Below, one piece after another: positions 36,101 through 46,265 of a DNA stretch of 64,000 bases; positions within the stretch are counted from its first letter, which is position 1, and each line of letters begins with the position of its first letter. Below the pieces are notes generated by a model. The model was not told the DNA's origin, ran no database searches, and saw only the letters and a list, made by a program, of their open reading frames with translations. Position numbers and translations under genes: made by a program. Source of the DNA: Saccharum officinarum (lineage: Eukaryota > Streptophyta > Magnoliopsida > Poales > Poaceae); assembly GCA_020631735.1 (NCBI GenBank), contig CM036225.1, positions 62,467,183 to 62,531,182 on the forward strand, in the 5' to 3' direction.

Positions 36101-38535
36101 CATGTACGAAATGTTGGTAAAGTTGGTTTTGTCCAATGGTATGTTTGCAACATAAGTTAATAATTATTTTTTGCAAATGGGGTTTCTGGATAGATCTGGA
36201 AACTTAGCAAAGTTCTTCATGATAATGTGCTTTGTTGTAAAACTTGTTTATACAAAAGTTGTATATAATTCATGTATCTAGCTGCTGTTAAAATTTGGTA
36301 TCATTTGGTCAAGTAGTTTTTGAGTTATAGATGTTTAAAGTTAGGTTCCAGATTTGGTTGCTCTCTGTTTGGAGCGGACCAGATTCTGTAGTTTCATCTT
36401 TTAGACCTATTAAACTTGGGAATCATGCTCAGGTGATATTGAATGAATTGTATACAATTTCATAAGCTTTCTAGAATGTCTTCTTACAAGTCATTTGGAT
36501 TTGTATAACTCCAGATATGCTTGATTTACTCAACTACTGCATGTATGTCCAGAATTGTTGAAAATACATGATTGCTTGGTTACTTTGCTTGTGTATTGCT
36601 AAGTGTGATTCATGTCTTTGGTGATTAAGCTATTATACCTGAGACTTTGTAAATCTTATGTCATGCTTGGTATTGCTTTCTTTGCTATTTTAGCATGTTT
36701 GTTTGTGTGAGGTTACTTAAGTAATGTGATGTGCTTACGTGTCTTTACTATAACCTTATACTTGCTTTGATTAACGTGTGATGCATCATCTATTGCATTT
36801 CCTTCTATTCATGTACTTGCATCTTGCATTTCATTTAGGTACGCTAGCTAAAACGCGTGAAAGATGTGGTGTTGGAGTCAAACCCGAAGACGGTGTTTGG
36901 TGGATCTATCCCGAAGATAGAAGGACCGGACAAGTGATAGATTGGGAGATGCTCGCCAAGTGAATGCATCTGACATACTCTAACTTGAGTCGGATCCCAG
37001 GCAAGCCTCGGAGCATTATAAGCCTCCTACCTTCAAAGTAATTGATTCTATATATGTTGTAAGTATTGTTGCATTAAGTGGTAGGAGTTGGTTGAAAACC
37101 TTGCTGCATTATATCATTCCTTATCCAGATATATGAATCCTTGAATCCTACATAGACTAGGATCGAGTAGATGCTTAGCCCTGCTTTAAGCGGTAGAAGT
37201 CAGGTGATTTCCTATCACCTGCGAGATATAGGGATATTCATATATGACACGGTTGGCTATATTTGCTATCGTGGAATGGAACCATGTGTTAATAAAATGA
37301 AATGAGACCGGGCGGGATGACGATAGTGAAGCAACAAGGCATGGAGGTGTTGGGTGTGAATCTATCCCCGTCTGAGTCGTTTAAGGACCGATTCGCTGTA
37401 CGTCCTTGAGTCATGTTGAACGCAGTCTAACACTTAGTTGGCCGGATAAGTCGTTCTGACCGCAAAGCCGAGTAATGTGATTCAGGCCGGGAATCGAATG
37501 GTAGGTTGCTTCTTGGAGGAGAGAAAGGATGTGCTTGGGGACATTGGCATGAGACCAAGGGGGGGGTTAGAGTCCCTATCACCTGGCAGAGTGTCGCCCT
37601 TGGGGTCACGACATCATTCGGACCCGTGATTCCTGAATCATATGAAAAGGTGGCCTGTGCGACCCTGGCAGGGGTCTGCACGGTGAGTGTTAGAAATACC
37701 CCTCTAGCTGGATAGGAATTCGATTCGAATCGCCATCGCTCCCGGTTAGTGAGCACTTGACTTGAGCAGCGGCAACGTAGATTCAATTAAATTGAACTGA
37801 TGGTTAATTGGATCACGATGGAAAGGTTGCCTCAATTTATACCTGCTATGGTTAATATTGTTTGCTCCTAATAAAGTGAGTGCTCTAGTACAGGTTCTAA
37901 TATAGATGATAGGTTAATGATAATTAACTTGATGCTTAAGCATTAATGATTGATCATCTATATTAAGCTTTTATGCAAAATGTTGTTAAGCTAGCCCCAC
38001 TTTATATCAGCCTTGCATGATCCTTGGTGTCACCTTATTTCTGGTTTCTGACGGGTAAGTCTAGCTGAGTACTTTGTCGTACTCAGGGTTTTATCCCCAC
38101 TTGTTGCAGGTTATGATGTATCATGGCGACTGCAAGAGTTGGTTGGCTCCTGCCGTAGAGGCGGAGTGTGATCATGGGCATGATCCTGCTTAATTACCTT
38201 ATCTCTAATGCTTTTGTTGGAAGTCGACCGTGATACTGGCATGTATTTGAAATAAGAATAATGTTAGTTTCAAATTACTTTGCTTCCGCTACTTTTCAAT
38301 GTAAGTTCTAATAACTATGTTGAACTCCGATGTATATTGAATTACTTGTGAAACGGATGTAACATGTGACTTGTTATGTTGAATCATTACGATCTTGGCT
38401 TGTATGTTGGTTGGTTTGAAATCCCTCGTGATTTCATTGGACTACCAGAGTTATATGAGCTCAAGTGTGAGAATTTGATCACTTCGGTGATTGTTTTTAT
38501 ACTTGTGCTCTTATAATTTGGACGGTTCCGTTATA
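33110..38535 (+). repeat. 3' LTR of the LARD element (5426 bp)
   Basis: Collinear copy of 23023-28451. Both terminal dinucleotides have decayed: it begins TATAACACCC where the 5' LTR begins TGTAACACCC, and ends TTATA where the 5' LTR ends TTACA. The duplication GTTAT follows at once. Confidence 0.9.
36778..36963 (+). CDS. Copy of the 61-aa LTR-borne ORF
   Basis: Same length and frame as 26696-26881, with a few amino-acid changes (for example H to R and A to V before KPEDGVWW). See that entry. Confidence 0.3.
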   Translation: MMHHLLHFLLFMYLHLAFHLGTLAKTRERCGVGVKPEDGVWWIYPEDRRTGQVIDWEMLAK

Positions 38536-38540
38536 GTTAT

Positions 38541-38883
38541 GATATGATGTAGTTCTTTATGCCACGATCTATGTAACATTATAACTCAATTGAAATAAGT
38601 CAAAGGACCAGATTCTGTGTCGTGAAAAATGTAAATACAACTGCGCTTAATGCAGCATGATAATGATCTGGGTTTTTTGTGTCCATTCCCACCTTTGAGG
38701 CTCAGGCTTATAGATTATTGGTTGATTTCTTGGGGCTTCTTCAGTTCTGGCTGCATCATCCGAGATCTCAACCCTTAGTCATCAAAACTATTGTGCGCTG
38801 TTTGTTCATGTGGGTTTAGTTTGACCCAAGCTACCCCTAACAGCTCAGTTCATAATTGGAGGATTTTATCGATTGGATGATTT
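38541..38883 (+). other. APEM9: Displaced native 3' flank of APEM9
   Basis: The sequence starting GATATGATGTAG continues directly from the pre-insertion end of APEM9 exon 6: joined to TTAT it makes Leu then TGA. It is the original stop and presumed 3' UTR, now 15.5 kb from the coding sequence and itself cut at 38883 by a Copia element. Confidence 0.75.
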
Positions 38884-39004
38884 TGTTAAAATGACCAACT
38901 CATCTCTATTATGATGCCCAAAAGGGGCAGATATGGTGATGTACAAAGTGCAGATAGCACCCTACACTAGTGAGCAATTACAAGAGATGTATATACATCT
39001 AACA
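38884..39004 (-). repeat. Copia LTR (downstream on minus strand)
   Basis: 121 bp, base-for-base identical by eye to 43888-44008. A purine tract (minus strand GAGGGGGG, 39005-39013) lies against it. Confidence 0.95.
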
Positions 39005-39017
39005 CCCCCCCTCAAAC

Positions 39018-40706
39018 TCATGGTGGGTCAACAACACTGAGTTTGGAAAGAAAAAAGGTATGCTGCGCCCTAGTCTGAGGCTTGGTAAAGAAATCCGCCA
39101 ATTGAAGCTCTGAGGGCACATAGTAAAGAGCCACCACCTCATCATGTACTTGCGATCGCATGTAGAAAGCATCAACACCAATGTGCTTGGTAAGTTCATG
39201 TTTGACAGGATCACGAGCAATACTGATCGCACCAGTGCTGTCCGAGGATAGAGGAGTCGGTGTGGAAGTCGTCACACCGAAATCCTCAAGTAGCCACCTA
39301 AGCCATGTGACCTCAGCCGTCACGGTCGCCATAGCCCGCAACTCAGCCTCAGCACTAGACCGGGAAACTGCCGTCTGCTTCTTGGTTTTCCAGGCAATCA
39401 AGGAGGACCCAAGAAAGACACAATAAGCTGAAAGGGAACGGCGATCAGACTGATCACTAGCCCATGTCGCATCAGAGTACGCCTGAAGCTCAAGAGAAGT
39501 AGAGTGAGGGAAGAACAAACGGCGTGAGATGGTGCCACGAAGGTATCGAAGAACACGAAGAAGATGAGCATAGTGGAGCTGTGTGGGAGCAGAAACGAAC
39601 TGACTCAGAATATGAACAACATGACAAATGTCAGGACGAGTAATCCCAAGGTAAACAAGGCTCCCAACAAGGTGACGATAATGAGTGGGATCAGCAAGGG
39701 GAGCACCATCAGTAGACCGCAGGTGAACACCTAGCTCCATAGGTGTATCAACAGTGCGCTGGTCGGTGAGAGCAGCACGGGAGAGAAGATCCTGAATGTA
39801 CTTTTCTTGGGAGAGGTAGATGCCATCAGGCATGGAAGAGACCTCGAGACCAAGGAAGTAACAAAGAGGACCCAAATCAGACATCAAGAATGTGTCACTA
39901 AGACGCTTCTTCACACAATCAATAAACTGAGAATCATCACCAGTAATGATCATGTCATCGACATAGAGAAGAAGAAGTGTGCGACCACGAGGGGAAATGT
40001 GGACAAAGAGAGCGGGGTCGTGGTCGCTGGGCTTAAAACCAGCATCAATGACAACAGAGGAGAAGCACTCAAACCAGGCCCGAGGAGCTTGCTTGAGGCC
40101 GTAGAGAGAGCGTCATAGCCGGCAAACCATGCCATCCGAAACAGAGTATCCTGGAGGTGGCTGCATGTAGACCTCCTCACGCAGCTCGCCATTGAGAAAG
40201 GCATTCTTGACATCAAGCTGGGAGATGGACCACTGTCGGACAGAAGCAACAGCAAGAAGAGTTCAGACTGTGGTCATGTGAGCAACAGGAGCAAAGGTCT
40301 CATCATAATCACGACCTTGCTCCTGCTGAAAACCACGGGCCACAAGATGAGCCTTGTAGCGCTCAATGGAACCATTAGAGCGAGTCTTGATCTTGTAGAC
40401 CCACTTGCAAGTAATAGGAGTCACCTGAGGCGGCAAAGGAACAAGGTTCCATGTACCAGTGTGCTCCAAAGCGGCAATCTCCTCGGCCATGGCGTGCTGC
40501 CAGTCAGGGTGGACAGCAGCCTCTCGGTACGTGGCTGGCTCAACCAACGCAGCAGCAGTGAAGCCATAGCGATCCGGAGGATGGAGAGTACTACGGTCAC
40601 GAAGAGCATACCGAGAGGATGGCTCTAGAGGAGATCCAAGAAGCGAGGGAGAAGATGGTGGTGGAGAGGAAGGAGGAGGTCGGCGGCGGCTATAAACGTG
40701 AGTGAA
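39018..40706 (-). pseudogene. Copia reverse transcriptase-RNase H region, interrupted
   Basis: Reading on the minus strand, the segment begins in the pre-RT linker after a TAG at 40707-40709. It includes the RT entry motif (WKWVYKIK-like, VARGFQQ), then YGLKQAPRAW, the catalytic YVDD box (about 39955-39968), and RNase H with SSAEAELRAM, ending at 39018. TGA codons interrupt it at 40263-40265 and 40113-40115. All interruptions are compatible with single C-to-T changes. Enzyme function is known from the family; this copy cannot encode a full-length protein. Confidence 0.85.
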
Positions 40707-40906
40707 CTAACGAGGAAGTACCCCCACAGGAGTAGGCCCAAGAAGCGACGGAGAAGATGCATGGGTGGGTGCTGGAGTGAGGACGGGAGGGAGCTCGTGA
40801 GAGGGCACCTCCCATGAGGGTGTGGGAACAACAGGGGGAATGGAAGGTGGGGGGGAGGTAGGTGGAGGGCGTGAGTGAGGCAGCGGAAGACGCACGTCAG
40901 GAAAAG

Positions 40907-41966
40907 TCAAGAAGGAGATAGACTCAACATCAGTGGAAGAAGAACCGAGGAGGAGCGAGGGTAGTAAGGACGGGATTCATCAAAGGTGACATCCCGAGAG
41001 ATCCTCATCCGACGAGCAACAGGATCATAACAGCGATAACCCTTATGCTCGGTACTATACCCAAGGAAGACACACTCAACGGACTGAGCAGTCAGCTTTA
41101 GTGCGCTCACGTGGAGGGAGAAGAACAAAGCAAACACACCCAAGACATCGGAGGTGACTGTAGCGAGGAGGACGACCAAAAAGGCACTCGTAGGGAGTAC
41201 ACCCCTGAAGAACGGTGGAGGGCTGCCTGTTAATAAGAAAAACAGCCGTGGAGACAGCCTCAGCCCAGAAGTGAGGTGGAAGCTGAGAGGAGAGCAAGAG
41301 AGCACGAGAAGTCTCAAGAATGTGACGATGCTTACGCTCAGCCACACCATTCTGAGCATGAGCACCAGGGCAAGAAAACTGAGCAAGTGTACCCTGATCA
41401 GTAAGAAAGCGACGATGCGCGTCAGAGATGTACTCTCCAGCAGAGTCGGTACGAAAGGCACGGATGGGTGAATCAAACTGAGTGCCAATCATAGTGGCAA
41501 ACTGCTGGTAAATAGACAAAAACTGACCACGAGATGACATAAGATAGATCCAAGTAAACCTCGAATAATCGTCAATAAATATAACATAATAGGAGTGACC
41601 ACCTTTGGAAACAAAAGGAGCAGGCCCCCATACATCAGAGTGAATGAGATCAAAGGGACGCTGCGACATAGAATCACTGGAAGGATAAGGGAGTTGCAGC
41701 TGTTTGCCAAGCTTGCAACCCGTACAATGAAGAGCAGCGTCACCAGAAACAGGACCTAAAACACCACTACCAACAAGAGTGGAGAGTCTCGAGCCGGAGA
41801 GATGTCCGAGACGACGATGCCACTGAGCAAAAGTAGTGGTAGTGGAAGTAGCTGAAGCTGAAGCTAGAGAACCGGATGACTGACTGGTCAGAGTGGGCGA
41901 AGGAAGACGCAGCCAATCAAGCTCCCATAGGCGCTGAGAGTCATGACGCCTAGGCCCAGTCCCCAC
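40907..41966 (-). pseudogene. Copia integrase region, frameshifted
   Basis: Zinc-binding HHCC start (HRRLGHLSG and CTGCKLGK) and the DDE core ([28 protein letters not shown]) are visible in the first frame, 41966-41076. Near 41098 an extra base moves the continuation ([20 protein letters not shown]) to the next frame, 41488-40907. The frame returns near 40910-40960 to the Pro-rich linker. Upstream it is separated from gag-protease by a TAG at 41988-41990. Confidence 0.85.
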
Positions 41967-41987
41967 CAGAAACCCCGTATGAAGGTC

Positions 41988-43382
41988 CTAAACACAACAA
42001 GAGTCAGACTCAAGAATGATACGACAACCATGATCAGTAATTTGACCAGCAGACATTAATTGCATAGTGAGTTGAGGGACATGAGAGACAGTAGGAACAT
42101 GAAAAGAGGACGTAGAGAGAACACCACGACCAACAACAGGAAGAGAGGTGCCATCAGCTGTCTGAACAATAGGAGGAGGATCAACAGGAGACAGAGATGC
42201 CAAGCGACTAGAATCCGGAGTCATATGGAAGGATGCACCAGAATCAAGAAACCACTTGGATGATATACCAAAGGGAGGAGGTGGTGGTGGTGGAGTCCCA
42301 GAAGCCCGAGCAGTAGTGCCAGAAGCCCGAGCAGTAGTGGCAGAGGGTGAGGAAGCAACAACATTGAGACGGCGGAACAACGTGAGGACCTCCTGCCCCA
42401 AGGCAGTTACAGAGCGAGCTGCACTGGACTCCCCACGGCGAGTCCTCTTGTCACGCTGCTTCTTCCGACAGACATCCTCGGTGTGTCGAAACTTGCCACA
42501 GTAGGCACATTGAGGCTCGGTGGACGGTGGCGGCGATGGTTGTGGAGGAGCAGTGGACAGAAGGGGAGCTCGGGCAGCCAAAACAGAGGACTGCGGAGCC
42601 CCACTTATGCCCCCCGCCCGAAGACGAGTCTCTTCAGCACGTAGCTCTGGCATCGCCTCATCGAGAGATGGGCGAGGTCGACGTGTCAGGAGCTGGGACC
42701 TGACAACCTCAAACTCAGGACGGAGGCGAGAGAAGAACTCGTGAAGGCGCAGAGTGTCCCGCTGGCCCCGGTGACGATCACAGCACCGACAAAGACTAGC
42801 AACATAGTACTCCGCACCCAAGATGTCAAGATGATGCCAGACGGCGGACATCTGACGGTGGAACTCCTCCACAGTAGAGTCGTGCTGACGGAGCGACTGG
42901 GCCTCCTCCACCACCGCGAGATACAACGCCTCGTTACGAATCTCATAACTGCGGCGGAGGTGAGCCCACATCGAGTGAGAGGTGGAGAGGCCACGGAGGG
43001 ACAGAGAGATGTCAACCTCCATACTCGCGAGCAGGATAGCCTTGGCATAGGCCTCCTCACGCAGCCAGGTTGCATATATATCAAGAGCTGACTGGTAGGC
43101 CTCCATCTGATTCTCAAACGCCTCAAGGAGAGGCTTCTTGACCGCGTCGTCTGCATCAGGCGCATAGGTGGGCGGAGTGGGAAGAGGTAGGGTGGACAGA
43201 CAAGGCCGCTCATCCGTGAGATAGCACCACAGCTGCTGCCCGCCCATGTGTACCTCCATGTGAAAAGCGAACTCGCCCCAATTTGTGCCATTGAAGATGA
43301 CAGGGCAGCGAGGAACAGAAATGGCACCCGGCTTTCCAAGGGACGCCATCGAAAACAACTGCCCAGCGCTCTGCCCTGGCAC
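41988..43382 (-). CDS. Copia gag-protease ORF (464 aa)
   Basis: An open frame from MPGQSAGQLF (or the internal MASLGKPG) through a UBN2-like gag, one CCHC knuckle CAYCGKFRHTEDVC (about residue 290) and the protease active-site motif FLDSGASFHMT (about residue 375). It ends at TAG 41988-41990, in the same frame as the integrase, so the stop is premature relative to a normal single-ORF Copia polyprotein. Confidence 0.85.
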   Translation of the reverse strand: MPGQSAGQLFSMASLGKPGAISVPRCPVIFNGTNWGEFAFHMEVHMGGQQLWCYLTDERPCLSTLPLPTPPTYAPDADDAVKKPLLEAFENQMEAYQSALDIYATWLREEAYAKAILLASMEVDISLSLRGLSTSHSMWAHLRRSYEIRNEALYLAVVEEAQSLRQHDSTVEEFHRQMSAVWHHLDILGAEYYVASLCRCCDRHRGQRDTLRLHEFFSRLRPEFEVVRSQLLTRRPRPSLDEAMPELRAEETRLRAGGISGAPQSSVLAARAPLLSTAPPQPSPPPSTEPQCAYCGKFRHTEDVCRKKQRDKRTRRGESSAARSVTALGQEVLTLFRRLNVVASSPSATTARASGTTARASGTPPPPPPPFGISSKWFLDSGASFHMTPDSSRLASLSPVDPPPIVQTADGTSLPVVGRGVLSTSSFHVPTVSHVPQLTMQLMSAGQITDHGCRIILESDSCCV

Positions 43383-43873
43383 TGCTTGCTATGACTCTTT
43401 TTTTTTGGAAATGAAGGAGCAGAGCGGATTGGAGGGAAGCTCGGTGCGAGGAACTGGAGCGAGAAAACAGAGAGCGGAGCAGAGGAGACTAGAGGAAAGG
43501 AGGTACCGGAGGGAGAGAGGGAGAGCGGAGGCAGGGAGGCGAGCCGCGGCGCGTGCGGTCGCACGGGGAGAGGCGAGGCTCGTGCGGTCACGTGGGGAGG
43601 CGGGGTCGGCCGCGTCGGCGCGAGGACCTGGGGCGCCTCCGTAGGCAGTCGCGCCCAGTCGTGGCGGCGCGGGGAGGCGGGGTCGGCCGCGGCGGCGCGA
43701 GACAGCGGCGGGTGCGAGGTGACCCGGACGACCGCGCGAAACGCGGGCGAGGCAGCACGGTCGGCCGCGCGAGGCTCGCGCAAGTGGAGATGGCTTCGCC
43801 GGCCGGCGGTGGCAGCTCACCAGTGGCTCGCCGGTGGCATGCCGGCGACGGCGGGATGGTGAACCCTAAACCT

Positions 43874-43887
43874 AGGCTCTGGTACCA
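43874..43887 (-). other. Copia primer-binding site
   Basis: On the minus strand TGGTACCAGAGCC follows the LTR after one base, close to the TGGTATCAGAGC complement of initiator tRNA-Met. Confidence 0.85.
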
Positions 43888-44008
43888 TGTTAAAATGACC
43901 AACTCATCTCTATTATGATGCCCAAAAGGGGCAGATATGGTGATGTACAAAGTGCAGATAGCACCCTACACTAGTGAGCAATTACAAGAGATGTATATAC
44001 ATCTAACA
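43888..44008 (-). repeat. Copia LTR (upstream on minus strand)
   Basis: 121 bp, identical by eye to 38884-39004. Followed by GATTT, the right-hand target duplication. Confidence 0.95.
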
Positions 44009-44013
44009 GATTT

Positions 44014-44559
44014 CACTTTCACCATCAAGAAACCTTTCAGAAATCATTTGTACTGTTACTACCATAGCATAGGATGAGTTAATCCAGTTATATCTTCAGC
44101 AATGGCTCAAAAGAGTTGGAAAAACATGTGAATTCACAAATGAGATCACGAGATTCAGTTAATCCAGGAACACAATAATCATTTTTGCTGTGAACAACAC
44201 TGATTTCTCTTCTTCTTTTTGAAACGACTCTTCTTCTTTTTTTTGGTTACTCTGAAAGTGTTAAGCTGTGACATCGTGGCTGTTAACATCGGGACGATTC
44301 TGTTGATTGTCCTTTGTAGGCTGAGGGTGACGGCTCCAATTACCAACACATGGATATAGTTACTAATTATCGTAAATATATTGCACTGAGGATTTATTTA
44401 CAAGAGTTGTGGTTTTGTTCTGGATGTTGTTCTCATCTGCTTATCTCCTTGCCTTGATCTTGGCAAGATTGGAGCGGTGGAACCGGAGGCCATCCCTCTG
44501 AACTCTGTGCCAGTACATCAATCTCAATCTATGGTGTGTTCACTTTCTATGCAAACCCA
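44014..44559. other. Intergenic sequence
   Basis: Former flank of the Copia insertion site. No gene or bounded repeat seen. Confidence 0.4.
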
Positions 44560-44790
44560 AAATATTTCCTCTTCCACTCATCACATCGAATCTTTGGACA
44601 CATGCATGAAGCATTAAATGTAGGTAAAAAAGATAACTAATTGCATAGTTTGTCTGTAAATGTCGAGACGAATCTTTTGAGCCTAGTTAGTCCATGATTA
44701 GACAAATTTTGCCAAATAACAACGAAAGATGCTACAATAATTTTTCACCCACTTTTCAACAACTGAAGACACCCCTAATATAACTGACAC
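44560..44790. mobile_element. Degenerate copy of a Tourist-like MITE
   Basis: The interior (CACATCGAATCTTTGGACAC, GATAACTAATTGCATAGTTT, CGAGACGAATCTTTTGAGCC, TTAGTCCATGATTAGACAA) matches the two intact copies that follow. Its terminal repeats are eroded, so the borders are approximate. Confidence 0.6.
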
Positions 44791-44863
44791 CAGTACCACA
44801 CATGGAGGTGATCCTGTGCCTGGCATTCGGCGCTCGGCAGCAATGCAGCATAAAACAAACTCA

Positions 44864-45102
44864 GGGCCTGTTTACTTCCCTTCCAAATTTCAAATTTTTA
44901 CACTCTCTCTCCATCATATCAATCTTTAGATGCATGCATGGAGCACTTAATATAGGTAAAAGAAATAACCAATTACACAGTTTGGTTATAAATCACGAGA
45001 CGAATCTTTTAAGTCTAATTAGTCCATGATTGGATATTAATTGCCAAATACAAACGAAAGTGCTACAGCAAAATTCTAATTTTTTTTCATCTAAACACCC
45101 CC
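44864..45102. mobile_element. Tourist-like MITE, 239 bp
   Basis: Left end GGGCCTGTTTACTTCC, right end CATCTAAACACCCCC. TCA on both sides (44861-44863 and 45103-45105). Confidence 0.75.
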
Positions 45103-45149
45103 TCAGTGATCCTATGCCTGTCATTTCGGTATCGGTAGCATAAAACTAA

Positions 45150-45391
45150 GGCCTGATTAGATTGCTCCCAAATTCCAAGTTTTTACACGCTCTCTCCGTC
45201 ACGTCGAATCTAGACACATATGCATAGAATAGTAAATATAGATAAAAAGATAACTAATTGCATAGTTTAATTGTAAATTACGAGACGAATCTTTTGAGCC
45301 TAGTTAGTCAACGATTAGACAATAATTATCAAATACAAACGAAAGTACTACAGTACCAAATTTTTTTAACTTTACCCATCTAAACAAGGCC
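45150..45391. mobile_element. Tourist-like MITE, 242 bp
   Basis: Left end GGCCTGATTAGATTG, right end CATCTAAACAAGGCC. TAA on both sides (45147-45149 and 45392-45394). Third copy of the family within about 830 bp. Confidence 0.8.
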
Positions 45392-45602
45392 TAACTCAGT
45401 GACCCCACGTGGACACTAGTAACATCATGTGCCTGCCATCTCAGCACTCAGCAGCATAACTCGGTGATCCTGTGCCTGGTATTTTGGCAGCATACTGCAT
45501 GGACACTAGTACTGTAACATACATGGAGGCAGATAACTGCGCGCATCGTACTCTCTTTTATCTCTTATACTAGTATAAAAGTATCTGACAACTAACAACA
45601 AC

Positions 45603-45674
45603 GTGGCTGTAGTTTAGTGGTGAGAATTCTACGTTGTGGCCGTAGAGACCTGGGCTCGAATCCCAGCAGCCACA
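45603..45674 (+). tRNA. tRNA-His (anticodon GTG)
   Basis: A 72-nt cloverleaf. Acceptor stem GTGGCTG/CAGCCAC with discriminator A, D arm TAGTTTAGTGGTGAGAA, anticodon stem CTACG/CGTAG with loop TTGTGGC (GTG at 45636-45638), and T arm CTGGG/CCCAG around CTCGAAT. A T5 tract at about 45681 would end Pol III transcription, and CAA-rich sequence lies just upstream. There is no intron. It carries no damage and is probably functional. Confidence 0.93.
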
Positions 45675-45683
45675 CATATATTT

Positions 45684-45895
45684 TTAATTTTTTCTCATTT
45701 TTTTCTTTTTCCTCTTCACAGTTAATTTTTTTCTTTTTCCTCTTCACAGTCTTTTACTCGTTTTCTTTTTTTTTCTTTTTCCCATTTTTTCTTTTTCCTC
45801 TTCACAGTTAATTTTTTTCTTTTTCCTCTTCATAGTCTTTTACTCGTTTTCTTTTTTTTTCTTTTTCCTTTTATATCTCTTTTCCTCTCACAGTC
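45684..45895 (+). repeat. Polypyrimidine tract with tandem ~85-90 bp units
   Basis: CTTTTTCCTCTTCACAGT repeats, alternating with TTAATTTTTT and CTTTTACTCGTTTTC, form about two long units, each made of two shorter ones. Strand asymmetry is strong (almost no G). The overlapping 64-codon frame is not a gene. Confidence 0.85.
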
Positions 45896-45939
45896 CGTTT
45901 TCCTTTTTCCGCTTCCAGTCTTTCCTCAGCCACCGCCGA

Positions 45940-46265
45940 TGATCTCTCCGGCACGGCGGCACCGCAGCGGAGCCTGCAATGCGGCCGTGCTTCCGTCGTC
46001 TTTGACGGTGGCAGTGTCCGTGGCTGCAGCTCAGCTCAATATCCGGAATGCCCCGCCCGGCCATTTTCGTCGTGCTTCTGATTTGATTTAGGGGGCTCGA
46101 TTCGGCGGCGGCGCGCTTGCTTTCACTAGTGCTTCCGTCGTCTTTGACGGTGGCGGTGTCCGTGGCTGCAGTTCAATATCCGGAGTGCCCCTCCCGGCCA
46201 TTTTCGTCGAGTTTCTGATTTGATTTGGGGGCTCGATTCGGCGCTCTGGCTTTCACTAGATCCTG
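45940..46265 (+). repeat. Tandem duplication of a GC-rich ~135 bp unit
   Basis: GTGCTTCCGTCGTCTTTGAC to GCTTTCACTAG occurs at about 45988-46128 and again at 46129-46258. The copies differ by small indels, including a CAGCT and a GGCGGC loss. Followed by leader-like sequence and a possible GT donor near 46412. Confidence 0.75.

Larger units (their letters stand above)
23023..38535 (+). mobile_element. Non-autonomous LTR retrotransposon (LARD type), 15.5 kb
   Basis: Two LTRs of 5.43 kb surround a 4.66 kb interior that contains no gag or pol. The 5-bp duplication GTTAT flanks it (23018-23022 and 38536-38540). A tRNA-Met-type primer site follows the 5' LTR and a purine tract precedes the 3' LTR. 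Over the first 1.2 kb I counted about 17 differences between LTRs, a young insertion. The polypurine context (GGGACGTGATTCTTTTAAGG) resembles Ty3/gypsy elements, so an autonomous gypsy relative probably supplied the enzymes (inference). Confidence 0.9.
38884..44008 (-). mobile_element. Ty1/Copia retrotransposon, 5.1 kb, minus orientation
   Basis: Identical 121 bp LTRs (38884-39004 and 43888-44008, TGTTAAAATG to CATCTAACA) are flanked by the duplication GATTT (38879-38883 and 44009-44013). On the minus strand a primer site follows the upstream LTR and a G-rich purine tract precedes the downstream LTR. The order is gag, protease, integrase, reverse transcriptase, RNase H, which defines Copia. 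Four in-frame stops and two frame changes break the polyprotein, so it is not autonomous. Confidence 0.95.

Noticed and set aside
39181..43918. Plus-strand frames of 80-121 codons across the Copia element
   Set aside because: Antisense shadows of gag-pol, which is clearly coded on the minus strand.
43285..43950. GC-rich frames around the Copia primer-binding site
   Set aside because: They cover the untranslated leader between LTR and gag, are open in several phases, and show no motif.
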